NCBI RefSeq assembly: GCF_020886055.1
Contig: NZ_AP025184.1
Location: 1,550,001-1,614,000, forward strand
DNA: 64,000 nt
From: Flavobacterium ammoniigenes
GTDB taxonomy: Bacteria; Bacteroidota; Bacteroidia; Flavobacteriales; Flavobacteriaceae
Direction: 5' to 3'
Position 1 is the first letter of the stretch, and each line of letters starts with the position of its first letter. The translations under genes and the position numbers were made by a program. The notes under the pieces are model-generated. The model was not told the origin of the DNA and did not search any database. It saw only the letters and a program-made list of their open reading frames with translations. Shown here piece after piece: positions 27,101-34,271 of this stretch.

Positions 27101-27224
27101 CAATGGTCATTAATATATCATCTTTGCAATATATTTCTATTGTTAAATTGTCATCAGTTGAAAGAATTTGAAACTGACTGTTTTTATAACCTATACTTGG
27201 GAATATATTAAAAGGTCTTTTCAT
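24132..27224 (-). CDS. Very large beta-propeller protein (WD40-like)
   Basis: 1030 residues, no signal peptide, so cytoplasmic. The N-terminus (1-75) looks like an Ig-type beta-sandwich. The rest has repeated propeller blades. Four can be read in the C-terminal half, each with the Phe/Tyr-Ser-Pro-x-Gly-x-x-Leu/Tyr opening near residues 700, 810, 940 and 1005, and the last ends in a WD40-like Val-Val-Ile-Ile-Arg-Asp. A coiled coil lies at about 735-785. No catalytic motif was found. Propellers act as protein-binding platforms. It is located between the Cys-rich protein (51 bp upstream) and the PrimPol-exonuclease (257 bp downstream), in the same direction. Confidence 0.6.
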   Translation of the reverse strand: MKRPFNIFPSIGYKNSQFQILSTDDNLTIEIYCKDDILMTIEVNSKYPTLLTHVNATGKLTARCIYNNILFEQEIEIREAFRLGSSEFKKAFVFEDTDYSFFLMKDRLLLYDEKKNLLLTENHYSPTIIYKINNTNFLFVTKVGNSTDGIINLGIYNTETFSLVGELLNEYQEIKILPENNKVWLYNLKLNRIQCFELVHQSNECFKELKLFENFNNYYLDGIDQNIIINYNEVIKYTNLINLHNSIEVTKKSNNAIDKLGNVFTIENGILNCSRLLTSYTESVSLDFEVNLQNEKIIHLGNEMIGNIELIDLNRKIEEIKNEIVSLLPDANTYYYHALPQNKRISETIKTQRIYPTNGGLFVIQKKIKRDFNGVKFNKYITNWSGKPYIIENTEISLSFYDSEKSIKLIDKKQSLNVLEYMNSMLLINCQNTKILFFGNNSIIIDNDDSIEIFSINEIGYFIIKSKEKYSLFQFNNFKKPILDQIEILNFEHYKEHQIIWYREKQKDISKTKYINAFDLKNCANGFINENNLKQSVFKDTLEFKFFSNYALSQNQIVFNPKTLHVKDAFVGKIESYSKELNKIFSHRTNTFYISKFNSQSGKYDLSEVKIDDKKYSESYLSPDGQFLVLKDESNKYAYYDIEKNEIINFFSGVFLAFNNDGNFVVRQDNTRAVKIIDPKTFQDITPPNYHYYKFMSPDGKLYAQVSYLERYFHKINGQILLIDEVNKLKQELDITNSILHSENEKEQAKLIVEKNKLLTYNSFKEEFEKLGINDYKNINSQHIIQLDKYIEIGIAGTNIKKYISIPTDTHFYNYAAYSYDNKYLGIVGKPVFGSINNSLIMIFSISLDESNQKLEILDSTISRLPRKAAWVCGFSKTGYFATYDSIPDTFIIKMDDDFFSEVTNDVELKKNIYNSSNNLYNTYKKWRVINNKNFLCFSPTGNFLALSEQGYEPLTLGGYGHQESSAVHIATTASGEIINSFTGHGDKIKEDISKKLNFVAFSEDESRIMSLSNDGVVIIRDIIIGTGDR

Positions 27225-27275
27225 CTATGGACTATTTTTAGATTTAATATTCTGTTTTTTGAATTTTGTATTTTA

Positions 27276-28424
27276 TTAGTTCATGTTATTAATTATTAGT
27301 TCTCTGTCTAAGAGAATTTTTTTCCTATCTCCTCTTTCACCACAAATGCAATAATAATTGAATAATGATTCCCCTACAGTCTTTTTAATTTTCCCATTAA
27401 TTCTTGAAAGAACAACGTTTATATCATTGTCAAGTGGGTTAATTAATGTTTCAATAGCCCGATTAATAATATCAGGTTCAGATTGATTTGAAAATCGAGA
27501 ATACAGTTGAGTAATTTCTTCTTTATAATCTTGTAAATGAGAAATAATAATCCCTTCAGGGTGATTTAGATAAAATAAATAAATCGATTTTTCTTTTGGA
27601 TTGAGTCGAAGTTCAAGTCCTCCCAAATCGGTAAAAAATATTTTTCTAGAATACCCCCTAATTTCCAATCTACTAGGTTGTTGTAGCAAAACAGAACGAC
27701 TTCTAAAAGTCATACTATTTCGTATGCCATCCAATATTTCAAAAAACTGTCTGGTGTATAGGGTAGGTGTATCTCTATCTTTAAAATGATTCATGCAAGT
27801 ATCACAAACATCAGCAGTTCTCATTTTTATGATTATTTGTGATTTGTCTTCACAAAAATCCATTATGCATCCAATTGATTTTTTATGAACTCCTTTTAAA
27901 ATAGCTTCGTTATTCTCAAACATAAAGTATCGCATAGCCCAAATAATAACCTCGTAGGCTATTGGAAATCTAATATCGATTGTATTCCCAAAAAAATGTT
28001 CCCAATTTGAGGTTTGTATAAAATAATTTTTCATATTTGGATCGACACCCCCAAACCAATTGAGTTCATTACCTATATCCGTTAGTAATACAACTAAATC
28101 ATTTTCACTTATTTTTTTAGTTTTTCTGTACTTATCACATTCAGTAAATAATTGTTTCCAAGATTTTACTTTTTCAAGATATGGGAATTTAATTGTAAAC
28201 CTTGAAGAATTTCTACTTTCTTGTGCTGAAAATGAATTTATTTCTAAATGCTCAAAATCATCTTTATTGTTCCATATTCTTTCTTTTGTTCTAATTGTGT
28301 CTTCAATTATCTCTTCTTCACACGGAATAAAATGCATAGGTCCTTGAAAATTTTGCAATAATTGCAAAACATTTCTATAGGTTTCTTCACTTAATTCGGG
28401 CGATCGTAACAAATGGACATTCAT
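27276..28424 (-). CDS. Conserved protein with His/Cys metal-site pattern, unknown function
   Basis: 382 residues, soluble. The central part has W141-E-H143 in an Ile-Gln-Thr-Ser-Asn-Trp context, H180 and C186-x4-C191, then C207-x2-C210, a spacing that suggests a bound zinc. No HExxH protease signature is present. I recall similar central modules in uncharacterised Bacteroidetes proteins but cannot name the family. The C-terminal ~100 residues look like a winged-helix segment ending in a charged Leu-Asp-Arg-Glu-Leu-Ile. It begins a leftward run with the propeller gene 51 bp on. Function unknown; metal binding is inferred. Confidence 0.6.
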   Translation of the reverse strand: MNVHLLRSPELSEETYRNVLQLLQNFQGPMHFIPCEEEIIEDTIRTKERIWNNKDDFEHLEINSFSAQESRNSSRFTIKFPYLEKVKSWKQLFTECDKYRKTKKISENDLVVLLTDIGNELNWFGGVDPNMKNYFIQTSNWEHFFGNTIDIRFPIAYEVIIWAMRYFMFENNEAILKGVHKKSIGCIMDFCEDKSQIIIKMRTADVCDTCMNHFKDRDTPTLYTRQFFEILDGIRNSMTFRSRSVLLQQPSRLEIRGYSRKIFFTDLGGLELRLNPKEKSIYLFYLNHPEGIIISHLQDYKEEITQLYSRFSNQSEPDIINRAIETLINPLDNDINVVLSRINGKIKKTVGESLFNYYCICGERGDRKKILLDRELIINNMN

Positions 28425-28508
28425 AAGTCTAAAGTAGTATTTTAATTAGATTTAATTCATCTAATATGTAATTATTATCATACAAATTTCATAACGCATT
28501 TCTGCCCA

Positions 28509-28829
28509 TTAAATTACTTTAAAATGTATTTTTTGAGGAAATTCCCCAAAAACAAATTTTGTTACATCACATAACCATATAGGTTTTAAACCTAAATGAT
28601 ACAATGCCCCTCCCGTTACCGGAGTGTTTATCATTTTTTTTAAAGTAGTATAATCAGCTGGTTTTTCTTTTGTAGAAATAGATAAATGAACTGAGGTTTG
28701 ATTGTTTGAAAGTTCATCAAGTAAAATATCAGCCCCTGCTACCATTTGAAGAGCACTTTTTGATTCTTGCCATTCAGGAAGGTCAATATACCAATTCCCA
28801 TCTTCTTTATTAAAAGTGTATGTTTTCAT
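28509..28829 (-). CDS. DUF6717-like small protein
   Basis: 106 residues, soluble. The N-terminus (Lys-Glu-Asp-Gly-Asn-Trp-Tyr-Ile-Asp-Leu-Pro) and the Gln-Met-Val-Ala-Gly-Ala-Asp stretch match what I recall of the DUF6717 family. No enzyme motif. Its ATG is 3 bp after the stop of the vWA gene, so the two are co-translated. The family has no assigned role; the vWA partner suggests a component of a protein complex, which is inference. Confidence 0.6.
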   Translation of the reverse strand: MKTYTFNKEDGNWYIDLPEWQESKSALQMVAGADILLDELSNNQTSVHLSISTKEKPADYTTLKKMINTPVTGGALYHLGLKPIWLCDVTKFVFGEFPQKIHFKVI

Positions 28830-28832
28830 AAA

Positions 28833-29495
28833 TTATTTATTTTTCCTTAAATCCTTGTTCTTAATAAAATCGAGAAAGTTATTCTTTGTTATTCCTTTTG
28901 ATTTACTAAGGGAATATTGTCTCATCCCTTCACTGACATGATTCATCATTTCACCCATATCACTCTTACTAAAAGAAACTACATTTTCAGTTTTTATGTT
29001 TAACATTTTTGAAGTGTGAATCGCATCAATATCTGCCCCTAAAAAATTGAATGTCCATTTTTCTGTATCTTCTAATGATTTAATAGTTTTTGCAATTTGA
29101 TGAAAGGTAAATTCTCGACTTGCATTTTCTAATCCATCAGTCAGTATAACCATTACAATACTCATTTCGTCATTCAATATTTTTGATTCATTAGCTATTC
29201 TGATAGAGTTAATAGACATTCCGATAGCATCTAATAACGCAGTAGTTCCACTTGGTCGATATCTTGTCGTACTTAAAAATTCGAGAGCATCTATGGTTTG
29301 ATTTAATTGAACATCATCAACCTTGTCATCAAAAATTGTAAGGGAAACTAAAAAATGTTGTTCTGGAAATTCTTTTTGCAATTTTTGAATTGTTTCTAAT
29401 TGTGCATTAAATCCGTTTACAGTAGATTCGATGCAATTGCTCATGGAACCACTTTTGTCTAATACAAAATGGTAAAGTGTTTTTTTGTTTTTCAT
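28833..29495 (-). CDS. vWA-domain protein (TerY-like)
   Basis: 220 residues, cytoplasmic. The MIDAS metal site is complete: D13-x-S15-x-S17, a Ser-Gly-Thr-Thr-Ala segment for the Thr, and Leu-Thr-Asp-Gly for the Asp. The single domain fills the protein, as in the TerY-type vWA proteins of stress and signalling clusters. It leads a leftward pair with the DUF6717-like gene. vWA domains recruit partners in a metal-dependent way. The partner is not known. The island holds a second vWA gene in the other arm, so they may have different partners. Confidence 0.8.
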   Translation of the reverse strand: MKNKKTLYHFVLDKSGSMSNCIESTVNGFNAQLETIQKLQKEFPEQHFLVSLTIFDDKVDDVQLNQTIDALEFLSTTRYRPSGTTALLDAIGMSINSIRIANESKILNDEMSIVMVILTDGLENASREFTFHQIAKTIKSLEDTEKWTFNFLGADIDAIHTSKMLNIKTENVVSFSKSDMGEMMNHVSEGMRQYSLSKSKGITKNNFLDFIKNKDLRKNK

Positions 29496-29967
29496 AATGT
29501 GTTTAATTTATTATTACGGACAAAATTAGCTGCAGTTTGTTTGAAAATAAATTCTTTGCAAGCTTGCAATATTTATTTGCCATAGGATTTAGTTAAGTTA
29601 TTTGTATTTCAATTATCAAAGTAAATTGGGGGGGTGCTTTGAGTAATTTTATTATAAAATGAATACTATTTTTTAATAAACTATTACTTTAAGTTTTTCA
29701 TTTTATAGTATTATTAATCAAAACATTAAATTACAATAGTAAATTAAAACGAATTGTATTTGTTTGCTAAGCGTATAAATCCGAATTCAATTCGGATTTA
29801 TACGTTTTTAACCGGTTCATTTTTTGATGGTTATCAAGTGGATTTACAAATTTCGGTGTTTTAGAATAGTGGTTTTTAAAAAATATTATTTAGAATAATT
29901 TATTTATATATAATAATTTTTAGTTTCTTAGGTTATTATTAATATATGTGATGTCATACAAAAATCA
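29496..29967. other. Divergent intergenic region with 33-nt palindrome
   Basis: 472 bp between divergent genes, AT-rich, without a convincing gene on either strand. It contains a near-perfect palindrome at 29,772-29,804, a shorter inverted repeat (ATAAAATGAA arms at about 29,654 and 29,696), and a G7 run at about 29,630. Promoters for both sides must lie here but no clear -33/-7 pair could be fixed. Confidence 0.7.
29772..29804. repeat. 33-nt near-perfect palindrome (16-bp arms, 1-nt centre)
   Basis: Arms CGTATAAATCCGAATT and its exact complement, centre C, followed by TTTTT on the plus strand. It has terminator geometry but no gene precedes it on either strand, so it may end an unrecognised small RNA, or be a protein-binding or cruciform site. 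Confidence 0.7.
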
Positions 29968-30402
29968 ATGATGAATAAATTATCTAACACCTCTCAAAAT
30001 AGTACTGTTAAATACGATTTTGTGCATTTTTTTTCAAATTTAAACAGCATAGGTTTAGCTTCTTTACTTAAAGACGACATTCTATATGATGAGCTTTCTA
30101 AAGATGATTGGATAGCTCTTTTTGAAAAGCAATTTGAAAGTTTTAAACAAGAAAAAATCTCTTTCTTGAAACCCATTCCTGGCAGTTGCTTAGGATGTAA
30201 AAAAGGATGTTCAGGTTTTACTTTTTTAGATGAAGATAGCGGTTTCTATGTTGATTTGGCTATTGAAAGTAATGGAGCTATTATAGTTGACTTTACCGAT
30301 TGTGTCAATTTGGAAAATAAAATATTGGGCCTCAACAAGAAAGAGCAAATTTTTATGAATGACAAAGACCTACATGGTACTACTCAAGAATTTCCCTTTT
30401 AA
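29968..30402 (+). CDS. Hypothetical Cys-rich cytoplasmic protein
   Basis: 144 residues, no signal peptide. A Cys-rich knot reads Cys-Leu-Gly-Cys-Lys-Lys-Gly-Cys (near residues 73-80) and a further Cys is at about 111, so a metal site is possible. The first two codons are both ATG; the second may be used. No family was recognised. The next gene follows after 8 bp. Confidence 0.55.
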   Translation: MMNKLSNTSQNSTVKYDFVHFFSNLNSIGLASLLKDDILYDELSKDDWIALFEKQFESFKQEKISFLKPIPGSCLGCKKGCSGFTFLDEDSGFYVDLAIESNGAIIVDFTDCVNLENKILGLNKKEQIFMNDKDLHGTTQEFPF

Positions 30403-30410
30403 ATTTTTTT

Positions 30411-30878
30411 ATGAAAAATAATTTTGTGCTCTTAGTTGTTCTATTGTTTTCGACCTTAATCTACAGTCAGCAGTTTCAAATTGGCGATAGAGTTGTTGTA
30501 AAGTTAAAGGATTTGAAATTATTAGATTATTCGCCTTCTATGAAAGTGCATACTTACCAATATGTTGGTAAAATGAAAGATAAGTATTTGTTTGATAGGA
30601 GATTGGTCGAAATTCTTATAGGTCTTAAAAATGGGGTAGTGGTGACCACAATTTACAATCTCAAACTTAATACTGACGAGCATAGAATTGAAAAGTCAAC
30701 CTTGAAAAGGGTAAACAAATCTGTTGGTAAAGAATTACAATTTGTACCGCACAATTCGTTTGCAATTACTAAGGGAAATAAGTTTATTTCATTAAAGATT
30801 TGCAATACACCTTTGACTTTCGATCAACCTAGAATGGTGTATTTAACTACCATTAAATACAGCATTTTGATGCCTTAA
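30411..30878 (+). CDS. Secreted protein of unknown function
   Basis: 155 residues. The N-terminal signal peptide (Lys, Leu/Val-rich core, Ser-Gln cut near residue 19) directs it to the periplasm. The mature part is beta-rich with many basic residues and no motif. It lies between two other small genes in the same direction, 8 and 16 bp apart, suggesting one transcript. Nothing links it to a process. Confidence 0.6.
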   Translation: MKNNFVLLVVLLFSTLIYSQQFQIGDRVVVKLKDLKLLDYSPSMKVHTYQYVGKMKDKYLFDRRLVEILIGLKNGVVVTTIYNLKLNTDEHRIEKSTLKRVNKSVGKELQFVPHNSFAITKGNKFISLKICNTPLTFDQPRMVYLTTIKYSILMP

Positions 30879-30894
30879 TTATTTATAATGTACT

Positions 30895-31464
30895 ATGAAA
30901 TTTGCGCAAAAAATTATAATTGGAATTCTTATGGTTTTTACCTTAGGTTGTACCCATAACAAAAAAACTAAGTTAGTTAAGCCAACTCCAAAACCTTTGG
31001 TTTGGCATATTGCAGGCTTACCCAATTGGTTTATTTTAAGTAATTCGAAAATCATTTATAAACGATGGGGAATAAATATTTTTTTAGATGGTTGCTCGGG
31101 TTCTATTGAAGGTATAAAGAGCAATAAAAAGATAGCTAAGATTCTCGAGAAGCGTCATGGGAAATATTGGCGACAAGTTTTTGAAATGGCAGTAGATGAA
31201 GAGATAGTGAATAGGTATTCAGTCATTGATTTAGTTTCCAACTGTCCAGAAGTGGTAAAGATTCAAAAGGAATTTAATGTGAGCATAAAAAACAGTAACA
31301 CACGGGTTATTTGTATTGGAAAAAATCGATATGCTGTTTTAGTAACCTGGTACGATCCTAATAATGAAAACAAACAGATTCCAGGGCAGCAATTAATCGT
31401 AAATCTAGCCACTAAAGCGGTTACGAAAAGTAATGAGAAGTTTGATTGGAGTGCGGAGTTTTAG
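30895..31464 (+). CDS. Lipoprotein of unknown function
   Basis: 189 residues. Signal peptide with lipobox Thr-Leu-Gly-Cys (C19), then a Lys/Thr/Pro-rich linker of about 18 residues, which fits a membrane-anchored protein with a flexible stalk. The globular part has two conserved-looking Cys (near 69 and 113) and an aromatic-rich C-terminus. No family recognised. It ends the three-gene rightward unit; a weak hairpin (GCTAAT/ATTAGC, 31,477-31,500) follows. Confidence 0.65.
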   Translation: MKFAQKIIIGILMVFTLGCTHNKKTKLVKPTPKPLVWHIAGLPNWFILSNSKIIYKRWGINIFLDGCSGSIEGIKSNKKIAKILEKRHGKYWRQVFEMAVDEEIVNRYSVIDLVSNCPEVVKIQKEFNVSIKNSNTRVICIGKNRYAVLVTWYDPNNENKQIPGQQLIVNLATKAVTKSNEKFDWSAEF

Positions 31465-31644
31465 TAAATATTTAAAGCTAATTTTTATCAATTGATTAGC
31501 ATTTTGGATGATGGTATTGTTATTACAAAAAGAGCCTATTTTTATAATTAGATTAACATATAATATCACTAAAAGTTGGTATTTCAATTTTACAATTAAG
31601 TCATTATATTTACAAATCTATTCATTTATTAAAAATTTAAAATT

Positions 31645-32145
31645 ATGTTTGAAAATGCATTTTCATTTGAAGGAAGAATTAGAAGAACCGAATACGGAAT
31701 TTCGGGTATTATTTACGGATTCTTTGTTGTGGTAATTAATTTAATTATCTCCGGAAGTGATGGAGACTTAGCTATACTTGGACTAGCATATATCCCAATG
31801 TTGTGGTTTTTTTGGGCTCAAGGTGCTAAAAGATGTCACGATGTTGGAAATAGTGGATGGTGGCAATTAATTCCTTTTTATGGGTTTTGGCTTTTATTTC
31901 AAGATGGAGATTATGGCCAAAATAAATATGGAAACAATCCTAAAGAAATTCTACAAAACACCATTAATTATGGTTCATCTCATAATCAACAATCTTCTAA
32001 TCCAGCTGGAGGTTATAATCAAGGTAGTTATAGTGGGGGACATAATAATCAAAATAACTCAGATTTTTCAAATAACCAATCGAATTCAAGTTATTCTAAA
32101 ACTAATACATCTGGAGAATATAACAGTGGGGAACTATACAAATAG
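31645..32145 (+). CDS. DUF805 membrane protein with Asn/Gly/Ser-rich tail
   Basis: 166 residues. The DUF805 hallmarks are present: Phe-Glu-Gly-Arg-Ile-Arg-Arg-Thr-Glu-Tyr at the start, then Ala-Lys-Arg-Cys-His-Asp-Val-Gly-Asn-Ser-Gly-Trp-Trp in the centre. Three hydrophobic stretches are expected to cross the membrane. The last ~60 residues are a low-complexity Asn/Gln/Ser/Gly tail. It comes 11 bp before a vWA gene and belongs with the vWA-PP2C-kinase run; DUF805 proteins accompany such signalling genes, and a role as membrane partner is inferred. Confidence 0.85.
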   Translation: MFENAFSFEGRIRRTEYGISGIIYGFFVVVINLIISGSDGDLAILGLAYIPMLWFFWAQGAKRCHDVGNSGWWQLIPFYGFWLLFQDGDYGQNKYGNNPKEILQNTINYGSSHNQQSSNPAGGYNQGSYSGGHNNQNNSDFSNNQSNSSYSKTNTSGEYNSGELYK

Positions 32146-32156
32146 CAATAAATATT

Positions 32157-32960
32157 ATGACAGATTTAAGAAATTTTACAATTAGCAGTACTAATCCTTG
32201 TCTCATTATTTTCTTAATTGACCAGAGCGGATCAATGAGTGAAAAATTTGGAAATACAACGCATGATAAAGCTAAAGAAGTTGCGAATGCAATAAATGAA
32301 TTATTGTATGAAGTTGGTTTACGATGTTATTCTGGGGACGATATAAAAAATAGATTTGAAATTGGAATAATTGGTTACGGCAAAGAAAACAATGTACAAT
32401 CTGGTTGGGAAGGAGAATTGTTAAACAAATGGGTAGTTTCAATTAAAAATATTTTTGAATATCCATTAAAAGAGGAAGACAATAAACCAGTATGGATTAC
32501 TCCAATTGCTAGTGGTTCTACACCAATGAAAAAGGCATTTGAAAATGCAAAACGACTTTGTCAGGATTGGATTAATTGGGGGAATCATAGTGAATGCCAT
32601 CCTCCAATTATTATAAATATTACAGATGGAGAAGCTACAGATGGTGGAAATAATTATCAAAGTTTGATAAACGAAGTAAATGAACTAAAACTATTAAGAA
32701 CAAATTACGGATTAGTAAATGTTTTAAATATTCATATTTCTGAAAAAATTTCCGATAGAGTATTGTTTCCTAACGAAGTTGATAACCTTAATAATAAATT
32801 TTCAAGATTATTATTTGATATGTCAACACCTTTAAATGAAAATATGGTTAGAATTGCTTTACAAAAAGGATATAATATTTCTAACAATCCGAAGGGATAT
32901 ATTTATAATGGTAATGCAGTTGATTTAATAAATTTCTTAAACATTGGAACTCCACAATAA
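32157..32960 (+). CDS. vWA-domain protein of TerY-P-like triad
   Basis: 267 residues, cytoplasmic. Complete MIDAS: D22-x-S24-x-S26, T122 (Ser-Thr-Pro-Met), D157 (Thr-Asp-Gly). It is followed by PP2C and kinase genes; the PP2C ATG overlaps its stop (TAATGG). The vWA-PP2C-kinase trio is the TerY-P triad described by Anantharaman and colleagues for Ter-linked stress systems. The vWA protein is likely the target or scaffold of reversible phosphorylation. No Ter genes (TerD, TerC) are present here, so the output is unknown. Confidence 0.85.
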   Translation: MTDLRNFTISSTNPCLIIFLIDQSGSMSEKFGNTTHDKAKEVANAINELLYEVGLRCYSGDDIKNRFEIGIIGYGKENNVQSGWEGELLNKWVVSIKNIFEYPLKEEDNKPVWITPIASGSTPMKKAFENAKRLCQDWINWGNHSECHPPIIINITDGEATDGGNNYQSLINEVNELKLLRTNYGLVNVLNIHISEKISDRVLFPNEVDNLNNKFSRLLFDMSTPLNENMVRIALQKGYNISNNPKGYIYNGNAVDLINFLNIGTPQ

Positions 32961-34267
32961 TGGAAATAAAAGTTCTGCAAATACATAAAAAAGCTTCTAT
33001 CGAATATAAACATATTCAAGATAAGTATAATTTTTCAACTTCAAAAAAATGTATTGCACTTTCAGATGGGACGACTCAAAGTTTTAGGTCTGAATTATGG
33101 GCAAGAATGTTAGTAGATAATTTCGTTAGAAATCCTTTGTTTGATATTAATTTATTAAAAAATGAGTTTAAAAATTTAGCAATTAAATTTAATAATATTG
33201 ATTTTGAATTTAGTTCAAACTTCGCTAAAGCATCATTGGAAAGAGCAAAAAAAAGTAAAGGCGGCACAGCTACCTTTATTGGTTTGCAGTTCATTAATGA
33301 TTCCTCCATTAATGTTTTGAATTGTGGAGACACTTGTTTGTTTATTATTAGAAATAATGAAATTATTTCGTTTCCATTTAAAAATATTGAAGAATTAGAT
33401 AATAACAATTATTTCATAAATTCTAATAAATTAATAGATAACGAAGTAGAATTTGAATTCTTTAATTTTAATAAAATTGAAATTTTAAAGAATGACAAAA
33501 TTATTTTAGCAACAGATGCTATTAGTAGATTAATTTTTAGAAATCCAAAAACCATTGCTTTGATCTTAAAATGCAATAATTTTGAAGATTTAAAAAAATT
33601 TTGTGAATCAAGTTGGGATAACAAAGAATTAGAAGAAGATGATATTTCGATTGTTATTGTTTCTCCAATTTCATCAAATAGAACAATTGAAATAATTCCT
33701 CCTATAGATTTTTCTTTTCCTAAGATAGTCGAAAAAGAATTTATTCCTTTATCAGAAAATCGAAATTTCATTAACAATATAAATAATTTAGAAATGGAAC
33801 AATTTAACAGAATGATGCAGCAACTCTTTAGAGAAACTGATTTTTTAAAGACCAAATTAAAGCTAACACAAGCATTATTATTTAGTGCAATAGCTTTACT
33901 AATTTTAAACACTTTAGTCCTGTTTTATATTATAGATAAGAAAAGCTCAATCACTTCCGAATTAGAAACCAACAAACAAGTTTCTACAAAATATGAAGAG
34001 CTTCAACCTCTTCAAGAGGTTGAAGCTGAAAATACATTAACGGATGAAGAATCAAGCAAAACAGCAACAGAAAACGAAATAACAGTTAAAAAAGAGAACG
34101 TTAAAAAGAAGAAGACAGATACGGAAAATACCGAGTCAAATACTTTTTACGACAATAAAAACACGAATAGTAAACTAGAAAATACTATCTCAAAACCAAT
34201 GGTAAAAGACGATAAAAAAAATAATATTATAAAAGCTGAAACTAAAAAGGACAGTACAAAATCATAA
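32960..34267 (+). CDS. PP2C-like protein phosphatase with C-terminal membrane anchor
   Basis: 435 residues. The N-terminal ~235 residues have PP2C motifs: S35-D36-G37 opening, Gly-Gly-Thr-Ala at 101-104, C122-G-D124, A185-T-D186 (Asp metal ligand; the usual following Gly is Ala), and D227-D228-Ile-Ser at the end. A linker, one membrane segment (about 306-326), then a long Glu/Lys/Asn-rich tail of ~100 residues predict a cytoplasmic enzyme anchored by its C-terminal half. It removes phosphate from Ser/Thr, here presumably placed by the kinase encoded 4 bp on. Confidence 0.85.
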   Translation: MEIKVLQIHKKASIEYKHIQDKYNFSTSKKCIALSDGTTQSFRSELWARMLVDNFVRNPLFDINLLKNEFKNLAIKFNNIDFEFSSNFAKASLERAKKSKGGTATFIGLQFINDSSINVLNCGDTCLFIIRNNEIISFPFKNIEELDNNNYFINSNKLIDNEVEFEFFNFNKIEILKNDKIILATDAISRLIFRNPKTIALILKCNNFEDLKKFCESSWDNKELEEDDISIVIVSPISSNRTIEIIPPIDFSFPKIVEKEFIPLSENRNFINNINNLEMEQFNRMMQQLFRETDFLKTKLKLTQALLFSAIALLILNTLVLFYIIDKKSSITSELETNKQVSTKYEELQPLQEVEAENTLTDEESSKTATENEITVKKENVKKKKTDTENTESNTFYDNKNTNSKLENTISKPMVKDDKKNNIIKAETKKDSTKS

Positions 34268-34271
34268 TTTT

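Noticed and set aside
31605-31612. TATATTTA as promoter of the DUF805-vWA unit
   Set aside because: One mismatch to TAnnTTTG and no -33 at the right distance; not listed as a feature.
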